From: Diaporthe sp. PMI_573
Taxonomy: Eukaryota; Ascomycota; Sordariomycetes; Diaporthales; Diaporthaceae
Reading direction: 5' to 3'
Length of the DNA: 64,000 nt
Assembly (NCBI GenBank): GCA_021399435.1
Contig: JAJTUP010000012.1
Coordinates: 1,054,001-1,118,000, forward strand
In this document: piece after piece, positions 12,077 to 21,484 of the stretch
Numbering within the stretch: position 1 is the first letter of the stretch
Layout of the letters: each line of letters starts with the position of its first letter
The notes under the pieces: generated by a model
Database searches by the model: none
Told to the model about the DNA's origin: nothing
The model's input: the letters and a program-made list of their open reading frames with translations, nothing else
Made by a program: the position numbers and the translations under genes

Positions 12077-13140
12077 TTAACGCTTGACCCAGGCAGGCTT
12101 CTTCCTTGCCTTGAGGTGACCGTGCTTCTTTCTCTCCACGGTTCTGCGGTCCCGAGTTACGACGCCAGCTAGATGATGTATGTTAGCATCACTATTACCA
12201 GTGAAGAGACGATTCGCGTGTGAATCGACTTACCTCGGCGAAGTACCGGCTTGAGCGCCGGCTCATGCGCAAGAAGGGCTTTGGCAACAGCGAGGGTGAG
12301 TGCTTCTGCTTGTCCGGTCGTGCCACCGCCGTCGACGAGCGCCCACACGTTGTACTTGTCCACGCGCTGCGAAGCCTTTAGTGGCCACATGGCGCTCTCG
12401 CGGTCGTGCACGCGGCCGAAAGCATCTGCCAGCGACTTCCCGTTGATGAAGACCTCGCCAGTGCCTTCTACCACCCACGCGCGTGCCGTCGACGTCTTCC
12501 TCCGTCCCACGCCTAGGGCCCTGCCAAATCTGTCGATTTCGATTGGCTTCGCAATGTTGGTGTGGGGGTTGATGTTCCGCTTGAACTTCCCAACAGCCTC
12601 TTTGACGCTCTCTGGTGCCAGTGACGGGTGGATCTTGTGCAGCCGCCTGACCAGCGTCATGGCCTTCGCATACTCTACCGCCCTGACATGTTCGCCAGCC
12701 GACAAGCGCAAGTCCTTCAGCGTCCTGAAAGCCGCCTTTTCCACCTGGTCTGCTGGCACGGTCGGCAGATGCGCGTACTTCCGCATCAACTTCTGTAGTG
12801 TGAGGTAGCTGTCGTTGAAGTCGGCCTTTCGCGAAAAGTAGGATGGCGATATCGGTAGGGCTCGGGCATGTGGAGGCATCCGAAGCTTGCCGCCGCCCGG
12901 CGTCTCGTTCCGCCTGCCAATGTCTTGCAGAGCAGAGCGGTCATATGCCATGCTAATTTCTGCGAATTCATCGGGGCTGGTGGCATCATCGACGCCCGAG
13001 GTCGTTGTGGATAGCTGCCTCGCACTGCTCGCCTTCGGGCTGAGGTGCAGACCGTGTAACATCCGCCGAAGTTGCTGCCATTGCGGCGGGGAAGACTGAC
13101 ACCGACCTCTCAGCGCGAGGGTCGGTCGTAGAGATGCCAT
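12077..13140 (-). CDS. MRPS9: Mitochondrial 37S ribosomal protein uS9m
   Basis: Two exons (13140-12234 and 12168-12077) give about 332 residues. The intron is GTAAGT..CTAG. The N-terminus is Arg/Ser-rich and acid-poor for about 45 residues, as expected of a mitochondrial presequence. The C-terminal third is a standard uS9 domain: [16 protein letters not shown], a [10 protein letters not shown] motif, then the basic tail ([20 protein letters not shown] ending KPAWVKR) that reaches towards the decoding centre in uS9 proteins. The tail lies wholly in exon 2; reading through the intron would lose it. The gene is divergent from eEF1B-gamma, 324 bp away. It should act in the small subunit of the mitochondrial ribosome. 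Confidence 0.95.
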
Positions 13141-13464
13141 TGTCGAGGTGCTGCTATCTCCTCATGACCACTGTGTTCGTTGATTGCCACGCGCCTTTCT
13201 TTGCTGGATCGTTGACGGGCACATGGGCCGTCACAGAGGGAAGCGTTTTCAGAGTTGCCTGCCCAGTGCTTCTGTCCCGGGCCCCACATCAGCCACCCAG
13301 CCAATCAACTACCTTGACCACGGCCCAGAGTGCTAAGGCGGTTCCTGCCTGAAAGCCCGCAATCCAGCCAACGCAAATTTTCTTAAAAGTCGGGCCAGCG
13401 ACGAACCCCTCCTTCTTTGACTCAACCACCAACTCGGACTTGTGAAGACGACAGATTCGCAACA
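13141..13464. promoter_or_regulatory. Shared promoter of uS9m and eEF1B-gamma
   Basis: This 324-bp head-to-head intergenic region separates two translation genes. It contains a CCAAT box at 13301-13305, a CT-rich stretch next to the eEF1B-gamma start, and a Gcn4/CPC1-type TGACTCA at 13418-13424. No functional claim is possible from sequence alone. Confidence 0.5.
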
Positions 13465-15095
13465 ATGGCTTTCGGCAAGCTGTACACATATGAGGTAAGA
13501 CTTCTGCGAACATCTCGCCAGAGCCCAGGTTTGGATTCAAAACTAACACATTCTGGCAGAACAACCCCCGGAGCACGGCCATTCGCGCCGTTGCGAAGGC
13601 CAACGACCTCCAGCTCGACATCGTCGAGGTCGACACCACCAAACCCACCCCCGAGTACCTGAAGCTCAACAAGCTGGGCAAGGTCCCTACCTTCGAGGGC
13701 GAAGACGGTTACGTTCTCTACGAGTGCGTGGCCATCGCCATCTACAGTAAGTCGAGCCCTCTGACCCCGCTCGCCTCCTCGAGCAGAGTTCTCCCACATG
13801 CACAATGATGAATACACCTTCAAAATCATACAGTTATCCCTGGCTGAAGAAGGACAACTTCTCTGTTGATACACAATATCTGACCGCAACTCCCGCCGCT
13901 CATCTGTTCAATCTTCACAATTCTGCGAAGAGACGTGTTGGCTAACCCTGCGCAGTAACCGTACGCTACTACCCCGCCGGAGCTTCTACCTCCCCGCCAC
14001 CTGGACAACGATGCTGATCCCCTCAACAGTCTCAGAACGAGAAGACCACACTGCTGGGCAAGACCAAGCAGGACTATGCCTCCATCCTGAAGTGGACCAG
14101 CTACTTCAACGTACGCATACATTCTCCGCCCTCCGCCCTCCGCCCAGCTTGCTTGCTAACCAAAACATGATCAGACCGAGGTCCTCCCCTCCCTGGGCAA
14201 GTGGTACCGCCCTCTGATCGGCCGTGACCCCTACAACAAGAAGGCCGTCGATGACGCCTCCAAGGCCGCCGCCAAGGCTATCGCTACCGTTGAGGAGCAC
14301 CTCAAGCACAACACCTACCTGGTCGGCGAGCGTATCACGCTGGCTGACCTCTTCGCCGTCGGCGTCATCGCCCGCGGTTTCGAGTTCTTCTTTGACAACA
14401 AGTGGCGCCAGGAGAACCCCAACGTCTCCCGGTGGTATGAGACCGTCTACAACCAGCCCATCTACTCTGCCGTCGCGCCCAAGTTCGAGCTCCTCGACAC
14501 CCCCAAGCTCACCAACGTCGCCCCCAAGAAGCCTGAGCAGCCCAAGAAGGAGGCCGCTGCCAAGAAGGAGGCGCCCAAGCCTGCTGAGGAGGATGCTCCT
14601 GCTCCCAAGCCCAAGCACCCCCTCGAGGCCCTGCCCCGCGCCACCTTCGCTCTGGATGAGTGGAAGCGGTACTACTCCAACCACGACGAGGCCGAGTCCA
14701 TGAAGTGGTTCTGGGAGAACGCCAAGTTCGACGAGTACTCCCTCTGGAAGTTCAAGTACAAGTACAACGATGAGCTCACCCTCGTCTTCATGTCCAACAA
14801 CCTGGTTGGTGGCTTCAACACCCGTCTGGAGGCCTCCCGCAAGTACCTGTTCGGCTGCGGTTCCGTCTACGGAGAGAACAACGACTCCGTCATCGAGGGT
14901 GCCTTCGTCATCCGTGGCGACGACTACCTGCCCGTCTTCGACGTTGCTCCCGACTACGAGAGCTACGAGTTCGAGAAACTCGACCCCAACAACCCCGAGC
15001 ACCGGGCCTACGTTGAGGCTCAGTGGACCTGGGACAAGCCCGTTGTGCACAACGGCAAGGAGTACAAGCACGCTGATGGCAAGGTCTTCAAGTAA
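13465..15095 (+). CDS. TEF4: Translation elongation factor 1B gamma subunit
   Basis: Five exons are inferred: 13465-13494, 13560-13746, 13956-13960, 14030-14110 and 14175-15095, giving 407 residues. Residues ~1-80 form a GST N-terminal domain (MAFGKLYTYE...), ~85-205 a GST C-terminal domain, and ~210-245 a Lys/Ala/Pro-rich linker. The rest is the conserved eEF1G C-terminal domain (WKRYYSNHD, MKWFWENAKFDEYSLW). The protein scaffolds the eEF1B guanine-exchange complex that recharges eEF1A. The third exon is only 5 nt. It supplies the Ile-Thr between AIAIY and SQNEKT, and without it the frame breaks. Third codon positions are strongly C/G, as in highly expressed fungal genes. The symbol follows one of the two yeast paralogues (TEF4/CAM1). 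Confidence 0.95.
13956..13960 (+). other. 5-nt microexon of eEF1B-gamma
   Basis: The preceding exon ends TAC A before GTAAGT, and the following exon begins TCT CAG AAC. Only the 5 bases TAACC, preceded by GCGCAG and followed by GTACGC, restore both the frame and the family sequence IYITSQNEKT. The flanking introns are 209 nt (13747-13955) and 69 nt (13961-14029). Confidence 0.8.
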
Positions 15096-15423
15096 TCTCG
15101 TTGCTCTTTTACGATTTGACGCCAGGAAAATATGAAGGGGAGGCCGTACGATTAATACCATGATTTCGGGATCGAGATACCATCACCATGAGGCCTCGAG
15201 CTCTCCTAGACTCTCGTCTATTGATCGTCTCTGCCTTGACACGCATTAAGCTAGCTCCCCATGAATAGAAAGTACATGAATTGAAAGCAAATACCAGTGC
15301 TGACACGCCCCTTTCACTCCGGTGACAGATGCAATCGCGATTTCTTGTGAAGACAGGCATTCATTCGTACAGACAAGATTCGGGGCAGCTCCAATGGGTA
15401 TCAACGTTTCTGCGAAGCAGGTC
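15096..15423. other. 3' intergenic region (convergent genes)
   Basis: These 328 bp lie between the stop codons of eEF1B-gamma (+) and the FCP1-domain gene (-). They should hold both 3' UTRs. I see nothing else. Confidence 0.6.
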
Positions 15424-16704
15424 CTATGCCATCTTGAAGGAATGAGCCCGAACGTATGTGCTGACATCCTCTTGGAAGCACAATTCGTTCAAATAGTCAT
15501 GCACCTTGGGCAGAATATCAACGGACTCATTCATATCACCCGCGAACTCCGGGATGGTGATAGCATTGTGCGGTTCACTTCGCGCCTTCTCCGCCGAGTC
15601 ATCGATAAGCACCGTATTCCCCTGGTCCCAACACTTGCCCTCGTACCCAGGCCTGTCGGCAGGGAAGCTGGCCCTGACGACCGGGTCGTCCCACAGCGCC
15701 GTGAGCCGCTTGTAGCACTGCGTCCGCGCGTTGTAGTCCTCGGACGTCAGCCCGAAGCGGTCGCGGCCCCAGACGGCGACGACCTTGTCCAGGAGCTCCG
15801 GGCTCACGAGCGTCTCTACCATACGGCGGACGTTCTCCGGGCGCGCGGAGCTCCAGAACACGACACAGAAGGTCTCGACGCAGTACCTGACGAACGTGTC
15901 CGCGTGCGGCCGCCGCCGGAAGATGTGCGACTTCCTCCTGTCCGGCCGGTACAGTATCGTCCCGTTCAGGTCGATCACCACCAGCAGGGGGCCTGGCTCG
16001 GGCCGCCGCTTAGGCAGGAATGAGGCGCGGGCCAAGTACAGGGGAGTCGGATCAGGTATGCCGCCTGAGGCTTTGCTTGGTGGCGTGATGGCTGCGCGCC
16101 CGCTCTTGCTGTTGCTACTAGGTGAAGCTGTCGAGGAGCCTCTGGCGATCTCGTTGTTAATAGCAACATTGGCGGCGGCTGCCGCCACCCTTTGGGACTT
16201 GCGGCGAGTGGTTGTTAAGTGGGTAGTTCCGTCATGCAGAGACCTATTTCCAGGTGCGTCCATTTCAGTATGAGCTAGATCGTACTGGCCCTGTGCAGGT
16301 GCTGGAGGCTGGCCGGGGAACATGTTCGACTGCATTGTACTAAATGCCATGTTCCCTGTACCCATCCCGAACATGTTAGGAAATTGCTGGTTTTGAAAAA
16401 AGTTTGGCTGTAATGACGCCATGCTGAAGTTCTGAAGTCCGTTCATCATTTGCGGCATCGGGTAACCTGCACCGCCGGCAAGGCCATTTGCAGCCAGAGC
16501 CATGTTTACAGCAGGCCACGGCGGATTCAAAGGAGAGGCCGCAAAAGGATTTTGGGCTTGAGTTGAGCCTGAGTAGGGAGCCAAGGGCTGGTCTTGTTGT
16601 GAGACGCTGCTAACCGCTGGCCCTTCGGCTGCGCGATTTGAAGAGGCGGCGGCAGCAGCGGCTGCAGCTTCTCGGGCGCGTTTCTTGTCCTTCTTTTTGC
16701 CCAT
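15424..16704 (-). CDS. FCP1/NIF (HAD-type) domain protein
   Basis: A single exon of 426 residues from the ATG at 16704 (MGKKKDKKRAREAAAA). Residues ~1-240 are basic, then Ala/Asn/Pro/Gln-rich and disordered. The C-terminal ~180 residues form an FCP1-homology (NLI-interacting factor) domain: VVIDLNGTILYRP, FCVVFWSSARPENV, and LIDDSAEKARSEP for the late acidic motif. Canonical family phosphatases read DxDxT; here the second Asp is Asn (DLNGT). The first, nucleophilic Asp is kept, so activity is uncertain. Fungal FCP1-domain proteins of this kind are predicted protein phosphatases. The frame stays open upstream to a second ATG at 16932, which would add a 76-residue presequence-like extension. 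The C-terminal half is much more GC-rich at third positions than the N-terminal half. Confidence 0.85.
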   Translation of the reverse strand: MGKKKDKKRAREAAAAAAAASSNRAAEGPAVSSVSQQDQPLAPYSGSTQAQNPFAASPLNPPWPAVNMALAANGLAGGAGYPMPQMMNGLQNFSMASLQPNFFQNQQFPNMFGMGTGNMAFSTMQSNMFPGQPPAPAQGQYDLAHTEMDAPGNRSLHDGTTHLTTTRRKSQRVAAAAANVAINNEIARGSSTASPSSNSKSGRAAITPPSKASGGIPDPTPLYLARASFLPKRRPEPGPLLVVIDLNGTILYRPDRRKSHIFRRRPHADTFVRYCVETFCVVFWSSARPENVRRMVETLVSPELLDKVVAVWGRDRFGLTSEDYNARTQCYKRLTALWDDPVVRASFPADRPGYEGKCWDQGNTVLIDDSAEKARSEPHNAITIPEFAGDMNESVDILPKVHDYLNELCFQEDVSTYVRAHSFKMA

Positions 16705-17408
16705 GTCTGATGTTATAACATGTGCTGTGTTACTGATGACCGGGACAGAAGAGGTTGAGTGTGTAGCCACCTGTTTGAGGGACTGTCTTGCTGTTGATTG
16801 GAAGCGTGGTTGCTGCAGGATGTGCTTTGATGATTGGCCGTGATGATTTCCCCAAAGTGAACGAGGGAGGCACTTGAGGTGAGAATCCGCAGGAGGTACC
16901 CTATGGACTAAGACACTCCACCTCGATAGCATTTGCTCAAAGACTGGTGATGCGCACCTCAAACTGTGGTTCCCTTGCTATTCCGCCCCACCAAAGTGTG
17001 TCTCTGACTCCAGAAAGGAGCAAATGGGAGCCCACCAGCGTGAATTGAAGACGGGTAGTATGCAGAGAAATGCAGAAATGGGGCTGAATGTTGTGGTCAC
17101 AGCACAATGTCAAGCCTCTGAAGGCGACGCTCTTAAGAAAGTGATGAAGGAAGAGGATGAAGGAGGCCACGACTCGAGTGGGTGAGAGGGTGCCTGGTGC
17201 TGAAATTCACCACTGGTTTTGGTGTCTTAATCGATAAGAAACTGTTCGTAGAGGTACCTACAAACCAACGCTAAATGACACCGTACATAGGTACATAGAC
17301 TTGGGCGTTGACCTCAACCCTCCAAAATCTTGCCGCTCATCTCAAACCACCACAGCTCAACCACAACCACAAATCACCTTCCAAGTCCCAAAGGCTCGCA
17401 TTTAGAAG
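16705..17408. promoter_or_regulatory. Divergent promoter region of the FCP1-domain gene and RRP36
   Basis: These 704 bp lie between two divergent start codons. The left part (16705-16932) is open in frame with the FCP1-domain gene and may be an N-terminal extension instead of 5' UTR. A GGTACCTA element occurs near 17252 and a second GGTAC-containing segment near 17290. Confidence 0.45.
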
Positions 17409-18419
17409 ATGGAGTCAAGAAAACGGAAACTTCCTCAAGCCGGGCTGCAGAGACGAGTCAGGGCGAGAGCTGATCCGGAACCTGACCTGGATGGTCGTTC
17501 TGAGATGAGCGACAGTGCACCCAGTGAAGAGGAAATCCAAGAGAACGAGTCGGGATCTGGGTCTGATTCAGACGGCGAGAGTTCCAACGACTCTGTAAGT
17601 TACTCTAAACTTCCTAATTTCATATTCACACTTCTGACAAAATCCCAGGATGAGCACGAATCATCCGGGGAAGATGAGGATGAGGACCAAGGCGCTTCTG
17701 TCGACGCCTCGAAAATTTCATTTGGGACGTTGGCCAAAGCCCAAGCCAAGCTTTCTCAACCAGGCCGCCGGGAGAAGAAAGGCGACCACGCCGACAATGA
17801 TGAAGCAGCAGAAGAAGACGAGGCTCCCAGGCCAAGAGAGCAGGCCTCAAAGAAGGAGAAGCCGCCCTCCCGCAGCAGCAAGCACGCGCCACAGGAGGTG
17901 TCATCCAAGCGGCCCGTCTCGCGCAAGCGCGAGATCATCCCCGTGAAGAAGATACAGTACCGGGACCCGCGCTTCGACCCGGCCGTCACGGGAAAGTCCG
18001 TCAAGACCAAGGCGGACGAGGACCACGTCCGCAGGGCGTACGCCTTCCTGGACGAGTACCGCGACGACGAGCTGCGGAAGCTCAAGGGGGCGATCAAGAA
18101 GGCCAAGACCCCCGCCGAGAAGGAGCAGCTGCAGCGCGCCTACATGTCGATGGAGAGCAGAAAGAAGGCCAGGGAGAAGAGGGACAAGGAGAGGGCCGTG
18201 GTGGAGGAGCACAGGCGCCGCGAGAAGGAGCTCGTCAGGGAGGGCGTCAAGTCGAGGCCCTTCTACCTGAAGAAGGCGGAGCAGAAGAAGCAGCTGTTGA
18301 CGGACCAGTTCTCTGCCCTGTCCGAGAAGCAGAGGGAGAAGGCGATCGAGAAGAAGAGGAAGAAGATTGCGGGCAAGGAGAAAAAGGCGATGCCTATGGA
18401 GAGAAGGGCGCGGGAGTAA
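17409..18419 (+). CDS. RRP36: rRNA biogenesis protein Rrp36
   Basis: Two exons (17409-17594 and 17649-18419) give 318 residues. The 54-nt intron (GTAAGT..CCCAG) has no stop and is a multiple of three, so a naive call would include 18 spurious residues. The N-terminus is acidic and Ser-rich (GSGSDSDGESSNDS, GEDEDEDQGAS). The C-terminal half is the Rrp36 domain: RDPRFDPAVTGK, AYAFLDEYRDDELRKLKGAI, then a long charged helix with SRPFYLKKAEQKKQ and the basic tail. In yeast, Rrp36 is a nucleolar component of the early pre-40S/90S particle needed for A0-A2 cleavage. The 3' half uses almost only G/C at third positions. Confidence 0.93.
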   Translation: MESRKRKLPQAGLQRRVRARADPEPDLDGRSEMSDSAPSEEEIQENESGSGSDSDGESSNDSVSYSKLPNFIFTLLTKSQDEHESSGEDEDEDQGASVDASKISFGTLAKAQAKLSQPGRREKKGDHADNDEAAEEDEAPRPREQASKKEKPPSRSSKHAPQEVSSKRPVSRKREIIPVKKIQYRDPRFDPAVTGKSVKTKADEDHVRRAYAFLDEYRDDELRKLKGAIKKAKTPAEKEQLQRAYMSMESRKKAREKRDKERAVVEEHRRREKELVREGVKSRPFYLKKAEQKKQLLTDQFSALSEKQREKAIEKKRKKIAGKEKKAMPMERRARE

Positions 18420-18645
18420 GCCTGCCCCTGGGATTTGCGAGGCACCGATACCCTTTCGGAACGGCAGTATGCCTGTTTTGATGATCTTGAATGCCGGTCA
18501 GATAGCGATTTTCACGGTCTAGATTGGCTGATGAGTGGGGGTTTTCTAAAATCGTGGTCTATACTAGTCGCCGTATTTTCAGAGCCAGGACAAGAGGGTC
18601 TTGTTGCCTTGTTATGGCGCATGTTTTGACGTGCAGCAGGTCTTG

Positions 18646-21033
18646 CTATACCTGACTGTCTCGCAACCCCGATTTAGCCAGGCTTTGTTCAAACATTTCC
18701 CTGCACCCAACTCTGCTACCCAGCCTCGCGCAGAGCAAGAACGCTCCGCTTAGCTTCCGGTGCAGACTGTATGTCTCCTCCGGGGGCGGCGCCAACCTCT
18801 CCCTGACCATCACTGGTATCTGCGCCTTCACCCTCTCCGTAATCGTCTGATCCCTGAAGTCATAAACCTCCGGCGCGGATTCCAGGAATGGCTCCGCCAG
18901 CGTCAGCACCGAGGCGATGTGCGCGTCCAGCATCGTCTTGCTCTCGTGGCCGGTCAGGTAGCCCAGCTGCTCGCTCAGGACGCGCACTCCTTCACGATCC
19001 GTCCGGGACGCAGCTGCGAGGAGCTGCACGTACTGCGTGATGAATTTGTCCGGATACTCCCTCGACGCGCCAAAGTCGAGGAGAACGAGCCTGTCCCGCT
19101 CGGCGTTGAAGAGAAAGTTGGTCCAGTTCGGGTCTGTCTGCATGAAGCGGAACTCTGTGATCTCCCGCAGGCACAGGCGCAGGATCTGCGTGCCGATCCA
19201 GTCCCTTTGCTCTTGGGTGAAAGACCTAGTTCGGGTCACGCCCACGCCGTCCATGAACTCCATGGTCAGAACCTGTTTCCCGCAGGCTTCGGGGTAGATT
19301 TTGGGAACAGAGAAGACGTCGTCCTCGGTAGCCAGCAAGCTTCTGTACCTTTCTGCGCACCTGGCTTCTCTCTCGTAGTCGCACTCCCAGCCGAGCTCTG
19401 TCCGCGCGTTGTCAATGGTCTTGTTGAGGTAGAGGCCTTTGGGTAACAATTTCGTAGCTGCTAGTAGAATGCCGAGATTGTCGAGATCCGAGTTGATGGA
19501 CTCTGCAACTCCCGGGAACTGGATTTTCACGGCGACTTTGACGCCGCTTTTCTTTAATGTCGCACGGTGGACCTGTCCAATAGATGCGGCCGCAATGGGT
19601 TTCTCCTCGAAGTTCTCAAACAGGTCACGCCACTCAGATCCGAGGTTCGATACCAACACTCGGTCTCTCTGCCATGACGGCATGTAGTCTGCTCTGTCCT
19701 GGACTCTCTGCAGGACCTCCTGGATGGGGGCTGGTAGCATCTTTGAATCCTGAAAACTCATCATCTGGCCCAGCTTGAGGGCTGCCCCCCTCATCTTCGA
19801 CAGCTTCGAGACCAGCCTTTCCATATTTGCCGGGCTCAACATCAGGGATCCTTGCCCACCGCCTCCAGTAACTCTGCTGAAACTCTCGCTGACGGCTCCA
19901 GCGAACATGCCAGCGGCCAGTCCGCTGTAGTTCCATATGCGTCCGAACCGAGACGAGGGAACTTTGGATTCCTTGAGTTCATATTTCGACGCGACTGTGG
20001 CAGTGCCGAGCAGCTCGCCCAGGGCTGAAGCGTCCTTTTTGGTCACCGGCTGGCTAGAATGCTCGGTTTCCTGCTCCTGAACAGCCGACGACGCTTCGGG
20101 GCGTGCAGCATCCGTCCGAGGCATTTCTTGGCTTTCAGACACCGACGTCGCAGCTTTCATCTCGGGTTTGGGCTCCTGTGTCTCAATGGGGTCTACCGGC
20201 AAGGGTACATCCTCAGTCTCTGTTGGCCTCACCGGTTGCTCCGGCCGTGGCTCTTCCACTACCCGCGTTGGAGTTATTTTGGCGTCATGCTGTCGATTCC
20301 TCAATTCTTGGAGAATAGCTGACCCCTTGGTGGCAGGCCCGTGTCCGAAATCCACAGCACCAGGTATAGGCTGTCTGGGTCGCTCATTTCTCTTGGTGCC
20401 TTTCCAGAGAGGATCGAGTTTGTTCCCGCGGCTGGTTCGAAACAGTCCATCGACATTCACGCCTTCAGGTAGTGTGACTTCTTCAACCTCGGGAGACGGG
20501 TACTTTACTGGCCCTTGCTTTGTGTCATGCGAGGCACTTTCGTGAATATCTGGAGGTTTTGCAGAACACTGCACCGGCGGTGTATTAGATCCTGATGAGT
20601 CGGCCTGGGGTTGCTGCGATTCTTGATGCCTGGAGTCCTGGCTTCTCAGGAACGAGGCAGTGCTTGGATGCTGTTGTGTCGTTCCCTGGGTCTCCGCTGA
20701 GTCTAGCACATCACCACGTGATATTATCCTTGATGGGGACTTCTGGACAGACGATCCTGAGCCGTTGTCCGCGTTCAAACGCGGGTCCAGCCATTCTGGG
20801 ACCTCTGATTTCGGAGTCGAAGTCCCCTTTCCCCAATGGCTTGCAGGAGTGGCCCTAGACTCATGATGCAGATCAGGGCGTCTCCGCTGCTGGTTCCTTA
20901 CAGCGGCGACAATGCTTGAAGTCTTGCCATAGCGATCGACCTGGCGAGCCCGGAGGGCAATGTGCTTGGACGCGACTGAACGGGACGCATTCAGCACCGC
21001 TGCCAGGTCGATTGCGAAGTCCACGAATCCCAT
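18646..21033 (-). CDS. COQ8: ABC1/COQ8-family atypical kinase (UbiB family)
   Basis: A single exon of 795 residues from the ATG at 21033. Residues 1-~330 are a long low-complexity N-terminal region starting with a basic, presequence-like segment. The ABC1 domain follows. Its hallmarks are a KxGQ motif (ALKLGQMMSFQD), an Ala-rich nucleotide loop (PIAAASIGQVHRATLKKSG), the invariant Lys in KVAVKIQFPG, QTDPNWTNFLF as the catalytic-loop equivalent and LVLLDFGASREYP as the DFG motif. COQ8 is needed for assembly of the ubiquinone-synthesis complex on the matrix face of the mitochondrial inner membrane. The stop lies 227 bp from the RRP36 stop (convergent). Another mitochondrial ABC1 paralogue is possible, but the AAAS-type loop and KxGQ fit COQ8. 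Confidence 0.88.
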   Translation of the reverse strand: MGFVDFAIDLAAVLNASRSVASKHIALRARQVDRYGKTSSIVAAVRNQQRRRPDLHHESRATPASHWGKGTSTPKSEVPEWLDPRLNADNGSGSSVQKSPSRIISRGDVLDSAETQGTTQQHPSTASFLRSQDSRHQESQQPQADSSGSNTPPVQCSAKPPDIHESASHDTKQGPVKYPSPEVEEVTLPEGVNVDGLFRTSRGNKLDPLWKGTKRNERPRQPIPGAVDFGHGPATKGSAILQELRNRQHDAKITPTRVVEEPRPEQPVRPTETEDVPLPVDPIETQEPKPEMKAATSVSESQEMPRTDAARPEASSAVQEQETEHSSQPVTKKDASALGELLGTATVASKYELKESKVPSSRFGRIWNYSGLAAGMFAGAVSESFSRVTGGGGQGSLMLSPANMERLVSKLSKMRGAALKLGQMMSFQDSKMLPAPIQEVLQRVQDRADYMPSWQRDRVLVSNLGSEWRDLFENFEEKPIAAASIGQVHRATLKKSGVKVAVKIQFPGVAESINSDLDNLGILLAATKLLPKGLYLNKTIDNARTELGWECDYEREARCAERYRSLLATEDDVFSVPKIYPEACGKQVLTMEFMDGVGVTRTRSFTQEQRDWIGTQILRLCLREITEFRFMQTDPNWTNFLFNAERDRLVLLDFGASREYPDKFITQYVQLLAAASRTDREGVRVLSEQLGYLTGHESKTMLDAHIASVLTLAEPFLESAPEVYDFRDQTITERVKAQIPVMVRERLAPPPEETYSLHRKLSGAFLLCARLGSRVGCREMFEQSLAKSGLRDSQV

Positions 21034-21484
21034 CTGAGCCGCAGATGTACCTAGATTGACGGGTATACTGCCATAGTCGCCGCTATCAGAATATCCTGAT
21101 CCCGAAATTCAGGAAGAGTCGTCATGAAGCTTTTGGGTCCGGCACTGAAAATGATGGAGCTCTCATCCATGATGCATTTAATCCTTGCATCAGCCCTACG
21201 GACCTCGGCAGGCAAGGGATCGCCAGGGGTCCAAAGGGGGGGGGGGCCATGTGCTGCTTAATTGCATGTCTGACGAGACAGTCCTTCTGATAGACATCGC
21301 AGGAACACTGGCCATCCTCAAGTCTCCAGCGGTTTTGTTTGTTATTCGGTTGAATCCATTCTATGTTGACTCTGGCGTCTGAGTCCTTGTCGACATCAGA
21401 ATTCCGATCTCTCGATCTCTCGATCTCTCTATTCTATTGGGTATCATACGCTGAAATTATTTCAAAAAGTCCCTTAGACGCCCC
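21034..21484. other. Intergenic region upstream of COQ8
   Basis: A 451-bp gap holding the 3' end of the ESS2 gene and the COQ8 promoter. It includes a G10-12 homopolymer run at about 21236-21247 and a short TCTCGATC repeat near 21410-21428. No gene is seen. Confidence 0.6.

Noticed and set aside
14106..15161. A 351-codon minus-strand open frame opposite eEF1B-gamma
   Set aside because: It is a product of strong C/G bias at third positions in the real gene. Its Val/Leu/Gly-rich translation has no family features.
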